Assembly: GCA_964242215.1 (NCBI GenBank)
Contig: CAXTCJ010000005.1
Coordinates: 41,315 to 105,314, forward strand
Direction: 5' to 3'
Source of the DNA: LMUY01 sp964242215
Lineage (GTDB): Bacteria > Pseudomonadota > Alphaproteobacteria > Acetobacterales > Acetobacteraceae
DNA: 64,000 nucleotides
Shown: positions 52,105 through 60,707 of the stretch, piece by piece
How the letters are laid out: each line of letters opens with the position of its first letter
Position numbering within the stretch: position 1 is the stretch's first letter
Notes under the pieces: generated by a model
The model's input: the letters and a program-made list of their open reading frames with translations, nothing else
Databases searched by the model: none
What the model was told of the DNA's origin: nothing
Program-made: the position numbers and the translations under genes

Positions 52105-53832
52105 TTACTCGCCTTGCTGGTTCCGGCGACGGATCGCCGCACCCAGGATGTCGCCCAGCGACGCGCCGCTGTCGGACGTGCCGAACTCGGCCACCGCCTG
52201 CTTGTCCTCCTCGATCTCGCGCCCCTTGATGGTGAGCGAGAGCTTGCGGGCGGCGCGGTCGATCGCGGTGATCTTCGCATCGACCTTCTCGCCAACGGCG
52301 AAGCGGTCGGGGCGCTGATCGCCCTTGTCGCGGGCCAGCTCGGCGCGGCGGATGAAGCCGGTGAGAACCTCGTCCACCTTCACCTCGATGCCGTTGGCCT
52401 GGATCGCGGTCACCACGCAGGTGACGACCTGGCCCTTGGCGACGCGGCTGAGCGTATCGGCCGCCGGGTCATCATGCAGCTGCTTGATGCCGAGCGAGAT
52501 GCGCTCCTTCTCCACGTCCACGTCCAGCACCTTGGCGCGAACGACCTGGCCCTTCTCGTACTTGGCCATCGCCAGCTCGCCCGGCTCGTCCCACGAGATG
52601 TCGGACATGTGGACCATGCCGTCGACGTCGTCGGAGATGCCGATGAACAGCCCGAACTCGGTGATGTTGCGCAGCTCGCCCTCGACCTCGGAGCCGATCG
52701 GGTGGATGTCGGTGAACTCCTCCCACGGGTTGCGCTGGACCTGCTTGAGGCCGAGCGAAATGCGCCGCTTCGAGCTGTCCACATCCAGCACCACCACGTC
52801 CACTTCCTGCGAGGTGGAGACGATCTTGCCGGGGTGCGCGTTTTTCTTGGTCCAGCTCATCTCGGAGACGTGGACCAGGCCCTCGACGCCCGGCTCCAGC
52901 TCCACGAACGCGCCGTAGTCGGTGATGTTGGTCACGCGGCCCGTGTACTTGGCGCCCGGCGGATACTTCGCCGCCACACCTTCCCACGGATCGGCCTCGA
53001 GCTGCTTCATGCCGAGGCTGATGCGCTGCGTCTCCGCGTTGAAGCGGATGACCTGCACGCGCACGGCCTGGCCGATCTGCAGCGCCTCGGACGGATGGTT
53101 GATGCGGCGCCACGCGACGTCGGTCACGTGCAGCAGGCCGTCCACGCCACCGAGGTCCACGAAGGCGCCGTAATCGGTGATGTTCTTCACCACGCCGTCC
53201 AGGATCATGCCTTCCTTGAGGCCCTGGATCAGCTCGGACCGCTGTTCGGCGCGAGTTTCCTCGAGCACCGCACGGCGGCTGACCACGATGTTGCCGCGGG
53301 CGCGGTCCATCTTCAGGATCTGGAACGGCTGCGGCATGCCCATCAGCGGGCCGACATCGCGCACCGGACGAATGTCCACCTGGGAGCCAGGCAGGAACGC
53401 CACGGCGCCGCCGAGATCGACGGTGAAGCCGCCCTTGACCCGGCCATAGATCGTGCCGTTGACGCGGATCTGCGCCTCGAACGCCTTCTCCAGGTTGGTC
53501 CAGGCCTCTTCGCGGCGTGCCTTCTCGCGCGACAGCACGATTGCGCCGTCACGGTCCTCGTAGCGCTCGACGAACAGCTCGATCAGGTCGCCGGGCTTGA
53601 CCTCGGGGGCGGCGCCCGGGGGGCCAAATTCCTTGAGGGCGACGCGGCCCTCCGACTTGAGGCCGACATCGACGATGGCGAATTCGTCGGTCAGGCGGAG
53701 CACACGGCCGGTGACGACGGAGCCATCGAAGCCGGTATCCCGGCCGAGGGTCTCGTCGAGGAGGGAGGCGAAGTCCTCTCCGCCGGGATTGTGCGAATTG
53801 GAGTAGTCGTAAGCGACGGCGCTGGATGCCAT
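52105..53832 (-). CDS. rpsA: 30S ribosomal protein S1
   Basis: A 575-residue protein with six S1 RNA-binding repeats, which helps mRNA bind the 30S subunit. Repeated strands such as GFTVDLGGAVAFLPGSQVD, KNITDYGAFVDLGGVDGLLH and TNITDYGAFVELEPGVEGLV mark the repeats in order. The start MASSAVAYDYSNSHNPGG is chosen because it matches the usual alphaproteobacterial beginning; the frame is open 69 bp upstream. In this class the gene normally follows cmk directly; here a Fic gene on the other strand lies between, so its promoter must be within 53833-54057 or the Fic gene. A G-rich 225-bp gap precedes it. Confidence 0.97.
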   Translation of the reverse strand: MASSAVAYDYSNSHNPGGEDFASLLDETLGRDTGFDGSVVTGRVLRLTDEFAIVDVGLKSEGRVALKEFGPPGAAPEVKPGDLIELFVERYEDRDGAIVLSREKARREEAWTNLEKAFEAQIRVNGTIYGRVKGGFTVDLGGAVAFLPGSQVDIRPVRDVGPLMGMPQPFQILKMDRARGNIVVSRRAVLEETRAEQRSELIQGLKEGMILDGVVKNITDYGAFVDLGGVDGLLHVTDVAWRRINHPSEALQIGQAVRVQVIRFNAETQRISLGMKQLEADPWEGVAAKYPPGAKYTGRVTNITDYGAFVELEPGVEGLVHVSEMSWTKKNAHPGKIVSTSQEVDVVVLDVDSSKRRISLGLKQVQRNPWEEFTDIHPIGSEVEGELRNITEFGLFIGISDDVDGMVHMSDISWDEPGELAMAKYEKGQVVRAKVLDVDVEKERISLGIKQLHDDPAADTLSRVAKGQVVTCVVTAIQANGIEVKVDEVLTGFIRRAELARDKGDQRPDRFAVGEKVDAKITAIDRAARKLSLTIKGREIEEDKQAVAEFGTSDSGASLGDILGAAIRRRNQQGE

Positions 53833-54023
53833 GAGGGTCAGTTGTTCCTGTCGGGGGCGCGAGAGCGCTGGTTGTGTGCGCGAACCGCTCAACGCGGCCA
53901 ACGGCTTGCCCGTGTATCACGGGCCGGGTTTACGGGGTTGTCGGGGCGCAAAGACAACGTTTGGCATAGGAGAGTCAAGGAAAAGGCTACTATGAAGCCT
54001 TGTTAAAATATATCGCTGCCCAG

Positions 54024-54048
54024 TTTAATAAGCACTTGGGCTATTAAA
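54024..54048. promoter_or_regulatory. Inverted repeat upstream of the Fic gene (candidate operator)
   Basis: TTTAATA (54024-54030) and TATTAAA (54042-54048) are perfect 7-bp arms with an 11-bp spacer, ending 9 bp before the GTG start and covering the ribosome-binding region. The stretch is strikingly AT-rich against its surroundings. The Fic protein carries a C-terminal winged helix, so self-repression through this site is plausible. Confidence 0.45.
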
Positions 54049-54057
54049 GGATTTGCA

Positions 54058-55221
54058 GTGGCGAGGCAGGGGAGGCAGTTCCGCACGAGCGTGGGTGGCG
54101 AGACCGTCGAAGCGTTTATACCCTATCCGCTACCGCCGCACCCCGCTTTAGATCTCGCCCCCCTGCAACCGGGACTAGACCGCGCCAACCAGGCCATCGG
54201 GCGACTGGACGGGGCTGGGCTCATCCTCCCCAATCCAGACCTGTTCATTTATATGGCCGTCCGCAAGGAAGCGTTAATGTCCTCGCAGATCGAGGGCACC
54301 CAGTCGTCGCTGTCCGACCTGCTCCTGTTCGAAGCCAAGGAGCCATTTACCTCGTCGCTGGAGGATGTGCTCGAAGTTTCGAACTACATCGCCGCGATGA
54401 ACCATGGGCTCGAGAGGTTGCGGGGCGGCTTTCCCCTGTCGCTACGCCTCATCCGTGAAATCCATACCATGCTGCTTCGCGGTGGCCGCGGCGCCGACAA
54501 GGACCCTGGCGAGTTTCGGCGCAGCCAGAACTGGATCGGTGGCACCCGTCCAGGCAACGCGATGTTCGTCCCACCCCCACCGCACGAAGTCCAAAACTGC
54601 CTGGGCGAGCTGGAACTGTTCATCCACGATGAGCACTCGCTACTGCCCCTGCTGATCCGCATAGCGCTCGTGCATGTCCAGTTCGAAACGATCCACCCCT
54701 TTCTGGACGGAAACGGCCGGCTAGGCAGGCTGTTGATCACCTTCATGCTCTGCCACGCAGGCGCCTTCCAGGCCCCGCTGCTCTACCTCAGCCTCTATCT
54801 GAAACAACACCGGGCCCGTTACTACGAGCTTCTCCAGGCCGTGCGTGAAGAAGGCGCGTGGATGGAATGGCTCACCTTCTTCCTCGACGGCGCGTCCGTC
54901 GCATCGGAGGCATCGTCCGACACGATCCGGCGCATGCTTGCGCTGTTCAGCGACGGCCGAAACCGCGTTCAAACCCTCGGCCGGCATGCTGCATCGGCTC
55001 TGCGCGTGCTCGACGTGCTGGAGCGCTCCCCGATCGTCTCGATCAGCTTCGTTGCAGCAGAGTTGGGCCTGTCCTTCCCAACCGTCTCGGCAGCCATCAA
55101 GCGGCTAGAGACACTTGGGCTGGTTCGAGAACTCTCAGGGCAGTCCCGCGGCCGCATCTTCGCTTACGATGCCTACCTCTCCCTCCTCAGCGAGGGGACG
55201 GAACCGCTCCGGCCCGGCTGA
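54058..55221 (+). CDS. Fic-family protein (AMP-transferase type) with C-terminal winged helix
   Basis: A 387-residue protein. Fic enzymes transfer AMP to proteins. The active site HPFLDGNGRLGR (His213) is intact, and the inhibitory helix motif SSQIEG (Ser75, Glu79, Gly80) precedes it, giving the self-inhibited class. The order is Fic_N domain (~1-110), Fic core (~130-260) and a helix-turn-helix (ISFVAAELGLSFPTVSAAIK, ~330-360). The start is GTG with AAAGG upstream. It interrupts the usual aroA-cmk-rpsA order, has an AT-rich upstream region, and its last 35 bp overlap cmk tail to tail: signs of acquisition by transfer. No antitoxin gene is adjacent. Confidence 0.92.
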   Translation: MARQGRQFRTSVGGETVEAFIPYPLPPHPALDLAPLQPGLDRANQAIGRLDGAGLILPNPDLFIYMAVRKEALMSSQIEGTQSSLSDLLLFEAKEPFTSSLEDVLEVSNYIAAMNHGLERLRGGFPLSLRLIREIHTMLLRGGRGADKDPGEFRRSQNWIGGTRPGNAMFVPPPPHEVQNCLGELELFIHDEHSLLPLLIRIALVHVQFETIHPFLDGNGRLGRLLITFMLCHAGAFQAPLLYLSLYLKQHRARYYELLQAVREEGAWMEWLTFFLDGASVASEASSDTIRRMLALFSDGRNRVQTLGRHAASALRVLDVLERSPIVSISFVAAELGLSFPTVSAAIKRLETLGLVRELSGQSRGRIFAYDAYLSLLSEGTEPLRPG

Positions 55222-55822
55222 CGCATCGCATTGCGGCGAGGAACGCCTCGTCCGGCGTCATCGCCGTCGTGTCCAGCAGCGTCGCCCCCTCCGCCGGACG
55301 CAACGGCGCTGCGGCGCGGGCACGGTCCAGTTCGTCGCGGGCAACCAGGTCGGCCCGCACCGTGTCCAGCAAGTCTGTGGCACCACGAGCTTGCAGTTCT
55401 TTCCAACGGCGCTCGGCCCGCGCATCGACACTTGCCGTTACGAACAGCTTCACGTCCGCGTCCGGGAAAATGACGGTGCCGATGTCGCGCCCGTCCAGCA
55501 CCGCCCCGCCCCGCGTTGCGAAGCCGCGCTGGAAGGCGAGCAAGGCGGCGCGCACGCCAGGGATGGACGCGACCCGGCTGGCGGCATGGTCCGCCGCCGG
55601 GCCACGCAGATCGCTACGGGCCAGGTCGTCCGGCTGGAGCGCACGTGCCTGCAGTTCGGCGGCGACCGGGTCCGCCGGGTCCGCACCGGCATCCAATACA
55701 CGACGGCCGACGGCACGGTACAGCAGGCCCGTGTCTAGATAGGGCAGGCCCAGTTCGGCCGCGAGGCGCCGGGCCAGCGTCCCCTTGCCGGCGGCGGCCG
55801 GTCCGTCGATCGCGACGATCAA
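55187..55822 (-). CDS. cmk: Cytidylate kinase
   Basis: A 211-residue kinase phosphorylating CMP and dCMP. The P-loop is IAIDGPAAAGKGTLARRLA (VAIDGPAAAGKGT), with YLDTGLLYRAVGR as the nucleotide-binding loop and GRDIGTVIFPDADVKLFVTA the CMP-site segment. It overlaps the aroA stop by ATGA, the common order in the class. The C-terminal end overlaps the convergent Fic gene by 35 bp, and the last few residues (RAGAVPSPR) look less conserved, probably altered by that insertion. Confidence 0.95.
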   Translation of the reverse strand: MIVAIDGPAAAGKGTLARRLAAELGLPYLDTGLLYRAVGRRVLDAGADPADPVAAELQARALQPDDLARSDLRGPAADHAASRVASIPGVRAALLAFQRGFATRGGAVLDGRDIGTVIFPDADVKLFVTASVDARAERRWKELQARGATDLLDTVRADLVARDELDRARAAAPLRPAEGATLLDTTAMTPDEAFLAAMRCVSRAGAVPSPR

Positions 55823-57144
55823 GCGATATCCGCCCCAAGGCTGCGCATCAGCGCCGCGAAACCCGGGAAACTGGTCTCGATGAAAGCAGCATCGTCGACT
55901 GCCACGGGGTCGGCGGTCGCCTGGCCCAGCACCAGGGCGCTCATGGCCAGCCGATGGTCCATATGGGTCTGCACCGTGCAGCCACCGGCGAGTGACCCGG
56001 CGCCGTGCACCAGCAGGTCGTCCCCCTCGATCGTTACGCGGGCACCGGCGGCCTCCAACATCGCGGCGGTGGCGGTCAGCCGGTCGCTCTCCTTCACGCG
56101 CAATTCGGCCAGGCCCCGCATCCGCGTGGTGCCCTGGGCGAAGGCGGCGACAACGGCGAGCACCGGGAACTCATCGATCATGCTGGGTGCGCGCTCCGGC
56201 GGCACGTCCGTGGCCCGCAACGCACCGTATCGGGCGGTGATGTCACCCACCGGCTCGCCGCCCTCCACCCGCGCGTTGCTCACGGCGAGGTCGGCGCCCA
56301 TCTCGCGCAACGTCGCGAACAGCCCGGCGCGCAGCGGGTTGAGCCCCACCCCCATCACCGTCACCTCCGATCTCGGCACCAGCAGGGCCGCGACGATCGG
56401 AAAGGCGGCGGAGGAGGGATCACCCGGCACTACCACGTCTCGCGCGCGCAGCTCCGGCTGGCCGGTGAGTACGATCACGCGCTCCGCCCCGTCCGGCAGC
56501 ACGTTCACCTCGGCGCCGAAATGACGCAGCATGTTCTCGCTGTGGTCGCGGGTGGCGGCGGGTTCCTCCACCACCGTCTGGCCGCGGGCGTTCAGGCCGG
56601 CGAGCAGGATGGCCGATTTCACCTGCGCCGAGGCGACCGGCAGGCGGTAATGGATCGGCATCGCATCGGCCGCGCCCTGTACGGCCAGCGGCAGCCGGCC
56701 GCCCTCGCGGGTGGTGAATCGCGCGCCACACAGCGTCAGCGGCTCGGTGACCCGGCGCATCGGACGGCGGCGCAGGCTGGCATCGCCGGTCATCACCGCG
56801 AATAGATCGTGGCTGGCCAGCATCCCCGCCAGCAGCCGTGCGGCCGTGCCGGAATTGCCCATGTCCAGCACGTCGTTCGGCTCGGCCAAGCCGCCGACGC
56901 CCCGCCCTGACACACGCCAAACGCCGCCGGACTGCTGCACATCCGCCCCCAGCGCCCGCATCGCGGCGGCGGTTCGGAGCACGTCCTCGCCCTCCAGCAG
57001 GCCATCGATGCGGGTCTCGCCGATGGCAAGCGCGGCGAACATCAGGGCACGGTGGCTGATGGATTTGTCGCCGGGCACGCCGATGCGGCCCGAGAGAGGC
57101 ACGGACGGGCGCTTGGCGCGCATGGGGTGCTGGGGCATCATCAA
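55819..57144 (-). CDS. aroA: 3-phosphoshikimate 1-carboxyvinyltransferase (EPSP synthase)
   Basis: A 441-residue enzyme of the shikimate pathway that joins phosphoenolpyruvate to shikimate-3-phosphate. Signature segments are GRIGVPGDKSISHRALMFAA at the N-terminus, NDVLDMGNSGTAARLLAGML (phosphoenolpyruvate site), and LRVKESDRLTATAAMLEAAG near the C-terminus. The start could be any of three adjacent methionines or an internal one seven residues later. It precedes cmk with a 4-bp overlap and is divergent from the TIGR02300-type gene, 122 bp away. Confidence 0.96.
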   Translation of the reverse strand: MMMPQHPMRAKRPSVPLSGRIGVPGDKSISHRALMFAALAIGETRIDGLLEGEDVLRTAAAMRALGADVQQSGGVWRVSGRGVGGLAEPNDVLDMGNSGTAARLLAGMLASHDLFAVMTGDASLRRRPMRRVTEPLTLCGARFTTREGGRLPLAVQGAADAMPIHYRLPVASAQVKSAILLAGLNARGQTVVEEPAATRDHSENMLRHFGAEVNVLPDGAERVIVLTGQPELRARDVVVPGDPSSAAFPIVAALLVPRSEVTVMGVGLNPLRAGLFATLREMGADLAVSNARVEGGEPVGDITARYGALRATDVPPERAPSMIDEFPVLAVVAAFAQGTTRMRGLAELRVKESDRLTATAAMLEAAGARVTIEGDDLLVHGAGSLAGGCTVQTHMDHRLAMSALVLGQATADPVAVDDAAFIETSFPGFAALMRSLGADIA

Positions 57145-57266
57145 GCGGGCGCCATTAGCAGTGCCGGGCCGGTTTGGATAGCACCGGGTTTGACAGGTTC
57201 GCGCTAGGGTGGCATGGGGCGCGCCCTCCGGAGCGTTTTACCGGAACAGGTAAGGATTGGCTCTGC

Positions 57267-57596
57267 ATGGCGAAGCCCGAACTCGGCACGAAGCGCGTCT
57301 GCGTCGCCTGCGGCACCAAATTCTACGACCTCCAGAAGACCCCGGCCGTGTGCCCGAAATGCGGCACCGAGCAGCCCGCGGACGCGCCGCGCAAGACCCG
57401 CCCGGGCGGCAACGTCGTCGAGGAAAAGCGTCCGAAGAAATCGCCGGTGGCGGACGATGCCGACGTGGAAGTCGAGGCCGTGGAAGACGAGACGGAGGAG
57501 GACGTGCTGGAAGACGCCTCCGACCTCGAGGACGACGCCGACGCGATCCCCGACGAGATCGAGGTGGAACCGGAAGCGGACGACACCGAGCGGTAA
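57267..57596 (+). CDS. TIGR02300-family zinc-ribbon protein
   Basis: A 109-residue protein with an N-terminal zinc ribbon: MAKPELGTKRVCVACGTKFY, then TPAVCPKCGTEQ, giving two CxxC pairs. The rest is an extremely acidic tail (EAVEDETEEDVLEDASDLE). The family is restricted to alphaproteobacteria, and its function is unknown. The start at 57267 matches the family. Its position beside aroA, divergent, is the standard one for this class. It is followed by a family B repeat. Confidence 0.93.
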   Translation: MAKPELGTKRVCVACGTKFYDLQKTPAVCPKCGTEQPADAPRKTRPGGNVVEEKRPKKSPVADDADVEVEAVEDETEEDVLEDASDLEDDADAIPDEIEVEPEADDTER

Positions 57597-57613
57597 GACT
57601 GACGCGACCGAAA

Positions 57614-57738
57614 ATCCTCCCTTGCAAAGCGGGGGAGGGGGACCATGCGAAGCATGGTGGTGGGGGCTTTTGGGCACGGACCGCGCGCCCCCTCCGTCGG
57701 CTTCGCCGCCACCTCCCCCGTGAAGGACGGGGGAGGAT
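57614..57738. repeat. Intergenic palindromic repeat, family B, copy 2
   Basis: The reverse complement of the element at 41421-41549: ATCCTCCC at the left, CCATGCGAAGCATGG inside, CCCTCCGTCGGCTTCGCCGC and a closing hairpin CCTCCCCCGTGAAGGACGGGGGAGG read in parts. It lies between the TIGR02300-type gene and the lutA relic, and may mark the point where lutA was cut. Confidence 0.83.
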
Positions 57739-57744
57739 AAAATC

Positions 57745-57933
57745 CCGCTTTTAACGGCGGCTTTCCGGTCACCGGTGTTGTAGGCGGGTTAGCCGCAGCA
57801 AGTCTGCGCACGCGGCACCTCCACGAGGCAACCGGCGGATTCCAGCAGGCGGATCGCAGCGAAACCGACGCTCGGGCGATGCAGATCGACCGGGCAGGTG
57901 ACGAACAGGGCGACGCGAGGCAGGGAATGCAGA
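57745..57933 (-). pseudogene. lutA (lactate-utilisation Fe-S protein) 5' relic
   Basis: On the minus strand, starting at 57933, the frame reads PRVALFVTCPVDLHRPSVGF then AAIRLLESAGCLVEVPRAQT and CCG, the characteristic start of LutA/GlcF-type cysteine-rich proteins. The first codon is CTG where ATG is expected. An in-frame TAA (57789-57791) replaces the glutamine that normally follows CCG, and after it PAYNTGDR continues the family pattern before similarity stops at the family B repeat. LutA takes part in L-lactate oxidation with LutB and LutC, which are absent here. This is a decayed fragment with no product expected. Confidence 0.75.
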
Positions 57934-57943
57934 TCCCTCTAAC

Positions 57944-58678
57944 CTAGGCTGCAGCGGCCGCTTCAGCCAAACGGGCTCGCGCGGTCTCGACATAGGCCGG
58001 GTCTAGTTCGATCCCGATGCCGTTCGCACCCTCGGCCAGGGCGGCAAGCAGGGTGGTGCCCGCCCCGGCGAACGGATCCAGCACCACCGCGCCGGGCTTG
58101 CCGTGCAGGCGGATGCACCAGCGCGGCAGATCGAGCGGAAAGGTGCCGGGGTGGTGAAATTTCTCCGCCTTGGACTGCACCGTCGAATACGGGATGAACC
58201 AGGTATCTCCCCGGCACCGTTTATCCTGCGCATGACCGCGGCGGGCGATGTTGGACTTGTCGCGGAACGGCGTGCCGACCGCCAGCCGATCGAGCGGCAC
58301 CTCGCCGGTCAGGGTCAGGTGGAAGATGTGCTCGTGGTTGCGATTGAGGAAGCGCGTGCCCCGCACCGGCTTGTTGTGCCCGACGGCGCCGCCCGCCTCG
58401 ACGGCGATCGACTTGACCCAGATCACGTGGTTCTGCAGCACGAACAGCCGCCGCAGCCGCACGATCAGTTCGAACGGCAGCCAGGGCTGGGTCGACGACC
58501 CGGCGATGTTGAGGAAGAACGACGCATCCGGCCGCATCACCCGCCGCAACGCCGCCGCTACCTGCTCCATCCAGCCGAGGTAATCGTCCTCGGCGCGGGT
58601 GTCGCGATAGCGGCCATAGGCGATGCCAAGATTGTACGGCGGCGACGTGACGACGACATCGACCGACGCCGGGTCCAT
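57944..58678 (-). CDS. Orphan DNA methyltransferase, beta-class N4/N6 type
   Basis: A methyltransferase of at least 244 residues that modifies adenine N6 or cytosine N4. The catalytic motif VVTSPPYNLG lies near the N-terminus and the SAM-binding motif LDPFAGAGTTLLAA near the C-terminus, the beta-class order. The first ATG (58678) falls inside the conserved start: the codons just upstream read TTTLYCGDCLTLLAE, typical of the family, but contain no ATG, GTG or TTG. The same frame runs back to the TAG stop of the Tim44-like gene (58745-58747). Initiation at CTG or readthrough is therefore possible. No restriction enzyme is adjacent. Confidence 0.87.
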   Translation of the reverse strand: MDPASVDVVVTSPPYNLGIAYGRYRDTRAEDDYLGWMEQVAAALRRVMRPDASFFLNIAGSSTQPWLPFELIVRLRRLFVLQNHVIWVKSIAVEAGGAVGHNKPVRGTRFLNRNHEHIFHLTLTGEVPLDRLAVGTPFRDKSNIARRGHAQDKRCRGDTWFIPYSTVQSKAEKFHHPGTFPLDLPRWCIRLHGKPGAVVLDPFAGAGTTLLAALAEGANGIGIELDPAYVETARARLAEAAAAA

Positions 58679-58744
58679 CTCGGCCAGTAACGTCAGGCAG
58701 TCCCCGCAATACAGCGTGGTAGTTGGCGGCAGCTTCGCGAGATC

Positions 58745-59404
58745 CTAGGCGGAGCGGGCCTGAGCCAAACGCCAGGCCGGGTCCGAGCGGGCCAGGTCAC
58801 GGACGAAGGTCCAAACGTCGCGCAGTTCCGTTACCGCGTCGGCGCCGGCCACATACTTCCCACCCCGGTCCAGCGTCTGACTGATCTGGTCGGACACGAA
58901 CCGCACGGTGATCTCCGCCAGCGTTCCCGTCAGCGTCGCGCCCTCGATGGTGGCCTCGTGGATCGCGCGGATCTCACTTGTTTGAGTCTCGCCAGCCTGC
59001 TCACGCGCCGTGATCACACCCTCGAACGTGGCGAAGGTCTCCGGCGTCAGCAACGAACGCAACGCGTCGCGGTTGCCGGTGGCGAACTCGGCCACGATAA
59101 GGCGGAAGGCCGCCTCGGCACCGTTCAGGAAATGGCTAGCGTCGAAGCTGCTATCCACCCGGCGCATGCTCGCCAGCGTCTGACCCAGATCGGACCCGGC
59201 GTCCGGAACCGCGCGGCCAGGCACGACCACGGGTTCGGCCCGGCCCTCGATCACCGGGCCAGCCTGGCGCGTCACCGGACGAGCCGGCCCCTGGGTCGGT
59301 TCGTATCCGTCGCGACGCCCGAGAATATTCCGCAGCCGCAGCACCAAGAAGGCTGCGATCATGCCGAACAGTATCAGATCGATCGGAAACCCGCCTGCAC
59401 CCAT
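58745..59404 (-). CDS. Tim44/TimA family putative adaptor protein
   Basis: A 219-residue protein with a short N-terminal membrane segment (FPIDLILFGMIAAFLVLRLR), a proline-rich linker and a C-terminal Tim44-like domain (FDASHFLNGAEAAFRLIVAE, ITVRFVSDQISQTLDRGGKY, WRLAQA). Tim44 in mitochondria ties Hsp70 to the import channel; the bacterial relatives are proposed to be membrane adaptors. Position beside secB is conserved in alphaproteobacteria. It is divergent from the histidine phosphatase. Its TAG stop is in the same frame as the following methyltransferase gene. Confidence 0.9.
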   Translation of the reverse strand: MGAGGFPIDLILFGMIAAFLVLRLRNILGRRDGYEPTQGPARPVTRQAGPVIEGRAEPVVVPGRAVPDAGSDLGQTLASMRRVDSSFDASHFLNGAEAAFRLIVAEFATGNRDALRSLLTPETFATFEGVITAREQAGETQTSEIRAIHEATIEGATLTGTLAEITVRFVSDQISQTLDRGGKYVAGADAVTELRDVWTFVRDLARSDPAWRLAQARSA

Positions 59405-59537
59405 GCCGGACCACTCCTAAGTCACCACAGATAGGGGCGCGGTGCCTCCGAGACAACGCGGTGGGTGAATTGCGACTCGATTGCCCCGCTTGCCTGTCGA
59501 TTGCTCTCGCGCGCGGGTAGGGTTAGGGCATGGTCGC

Positions 59538-60092
59538 ATGATCCTGCTGCGCCACGGCCAAAGCGAATTCAACCTCCATTATACGGCCACGCGGCGCGAT
59601 CCCGGCATCGAAGACCCGCGGCTGACCCCGCTGGGCCACGAGCAGGCCGAGGCGGCAGCGGTCGCTCTGGCCGGCGAGGGTGTGCGCCGGATCATCGCCT
59701 CCCCCTACACGCGCGCGCTGCAAACGGCGGCCCCGCTGGCCCGGCGGCTCGGGTTGCCCGTGCTGGTCAACGTGGCCGTGCGGGAGCGCTACCATTTCAA
59801 ATGCGACATCGGCAGCCCGGTTGCGGACCTGCAGCAGGCCTGGCCCGGGCATGATTTCTCCGCCATCGATGACGTTTGGTGGCCGACCACGACCGAGCCC
59901 GAGGAGCATGTGGTGATCCGCGCGGGCCGGTTCCGGGCGGAGATGGCGGCGCATCCCGATTGGGCCGGCACGGTCGTGGTAAGCCATTGGGGGTTCATCC
60001 TGGCCCTGACCGGCATCAGCGTGCAGAACGGCCAGTGGCTTCGCACCGATCCGACCGCTGAACCCCCCGCCGAGATCGTTTGGCGCGTCTGA
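59538..60092 (+). CDS. Histidine phosphatase family protein (phosphoglycerate mutase-like)
   Basis: A 184-residue phosphatase starting MILLRHGQSEFN, with the catalytic RHG motif (His) at the very beginning. The second phosphate-binding arginine is in IASPYTRALQTA and the second histidine in TVVVSHWGFILALTG. This pattern is that of small cytoplasmic histidine phosphatases acting on sugar phosphates, nucleotides or proteins; the substrate is unknown. It precedes secB by 57 bp on the same strand. Confidence 0.9.
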   Translation: MILLRHGQSEFNLHYTATRRDPGIEDPRLTPLGHEQAEAAAVALAGEGVRRIIASPYTRALQTAAPLARRLGLPVLVNVAVRERYHFKCDIGSPVADLQQAWPGHDFSAIDDVWWPTTTEPEEHVVIRAGRFRAEMAAHPDWAGTVVVSHWGFILALTGISVQNGQWLRTDPTAEPPAEIVWRV

Positions 60093-60149
60093 TCTGGTCC
60101 CGCCGTTCCGACCGTGCTACCCGCCGCCCATCGTTCCGAGGAGACCACG

Positions 60150-60668
60150 ATGTCCGAGACCACGCCGGCCCCACAGGATAATGCCGCCGCCGTTCCACCC
60201 CTGGTCGTCAACATCCAGTTCGTGAAGGACCTCTCGTTCGAGGTGCCCGGTGCGCCGGAGATCTTCTCGCAATTGCGCGCCCAGCCGAACGTGCAGATCA
60301 ACCTCGACGTCCAGGCCCGCCGCATCCAGGACGGCCAGAACGTGTTCGAGGTCGCCCTGGTGGTGAAGGCGGAGGCCACCGAGGGCCCGCAGGTCGACGG
60401 CCAGAGCGACGGTCAGCCGGGCCGCGCCGTGTTCATCGCCGAGCTGTCGTATGCCGGCATCTTCACCCTGAACGGCATCCCCGAGCAGTCGGTCGAGCCC
60501 GTGCTGCTGATCGAGTGCCCGCGCCTGCTGTTCCCTTACGCGCGCAACATCCTAGCCGACGTTACCCGCGATGGCGGTTTCCCGCCCGTGCTACTGCAGC
60601 CGATCGACTTCGTGGCGCTATGGCAGGCCCGCAAGCAAAGCGGCGCGCAATCCACCGTCGCCGTCTAG
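60150..60668 (+). CDS. secB: Protein-export chaperone SecB
   Basis: A 172-residue cytoplasmic tetrameric chaperone that holds preproteins unfolded for SecA. Conserved segments are NIQFVKDLSFEVPGAPEIF, INLDVQARRIQDGQNVFEVA, AELSYAGIFTLNGIPEQ and LLIECPRLLFPYARNILADV, TRDGGFPPVLLQPIDF. The start at 60150 has GAGGAGA 9 bp upstream; an in-frame ATG-like start 36 bp earlier lacks a ribosome-binding site. A G/C hairpin follows, between it and the convergent peptidase gene. Confidence 0.97.
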   Translation: MSETTPAPQDNAAAVPPLVVNIQFVKDLSFEVPGAPEIFSQLRAQPNVQINLDVQARRIQDGQNVFEVALVVKAEATEGPQVDGQSDGQPGRAVFIAELSYAGIFTLNGIPEQSVEPVLLIECPRLLFPYARNILADVTRDGGFPPVLLQPIDFVALWQARKQSGAQSTVAV

Positions 60669-60679
60669 CGCTTGCTAAA

Positions 60680-60704
60680 TCCCCCTCCCTCACGGGGAGG
60701 GGAG
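60680..60704. repeat. Half copy of family C repeat, terminator-like hairpin
   Basis: CCCCCTCCCTCACGGGGAGGG and following GAGG form one folded end of the family C element, between the convergent secB and peptidase genes. It likely acts as a two-way terminator. Confidence 0.6.
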
Positions 60705-60707
60705 GAG

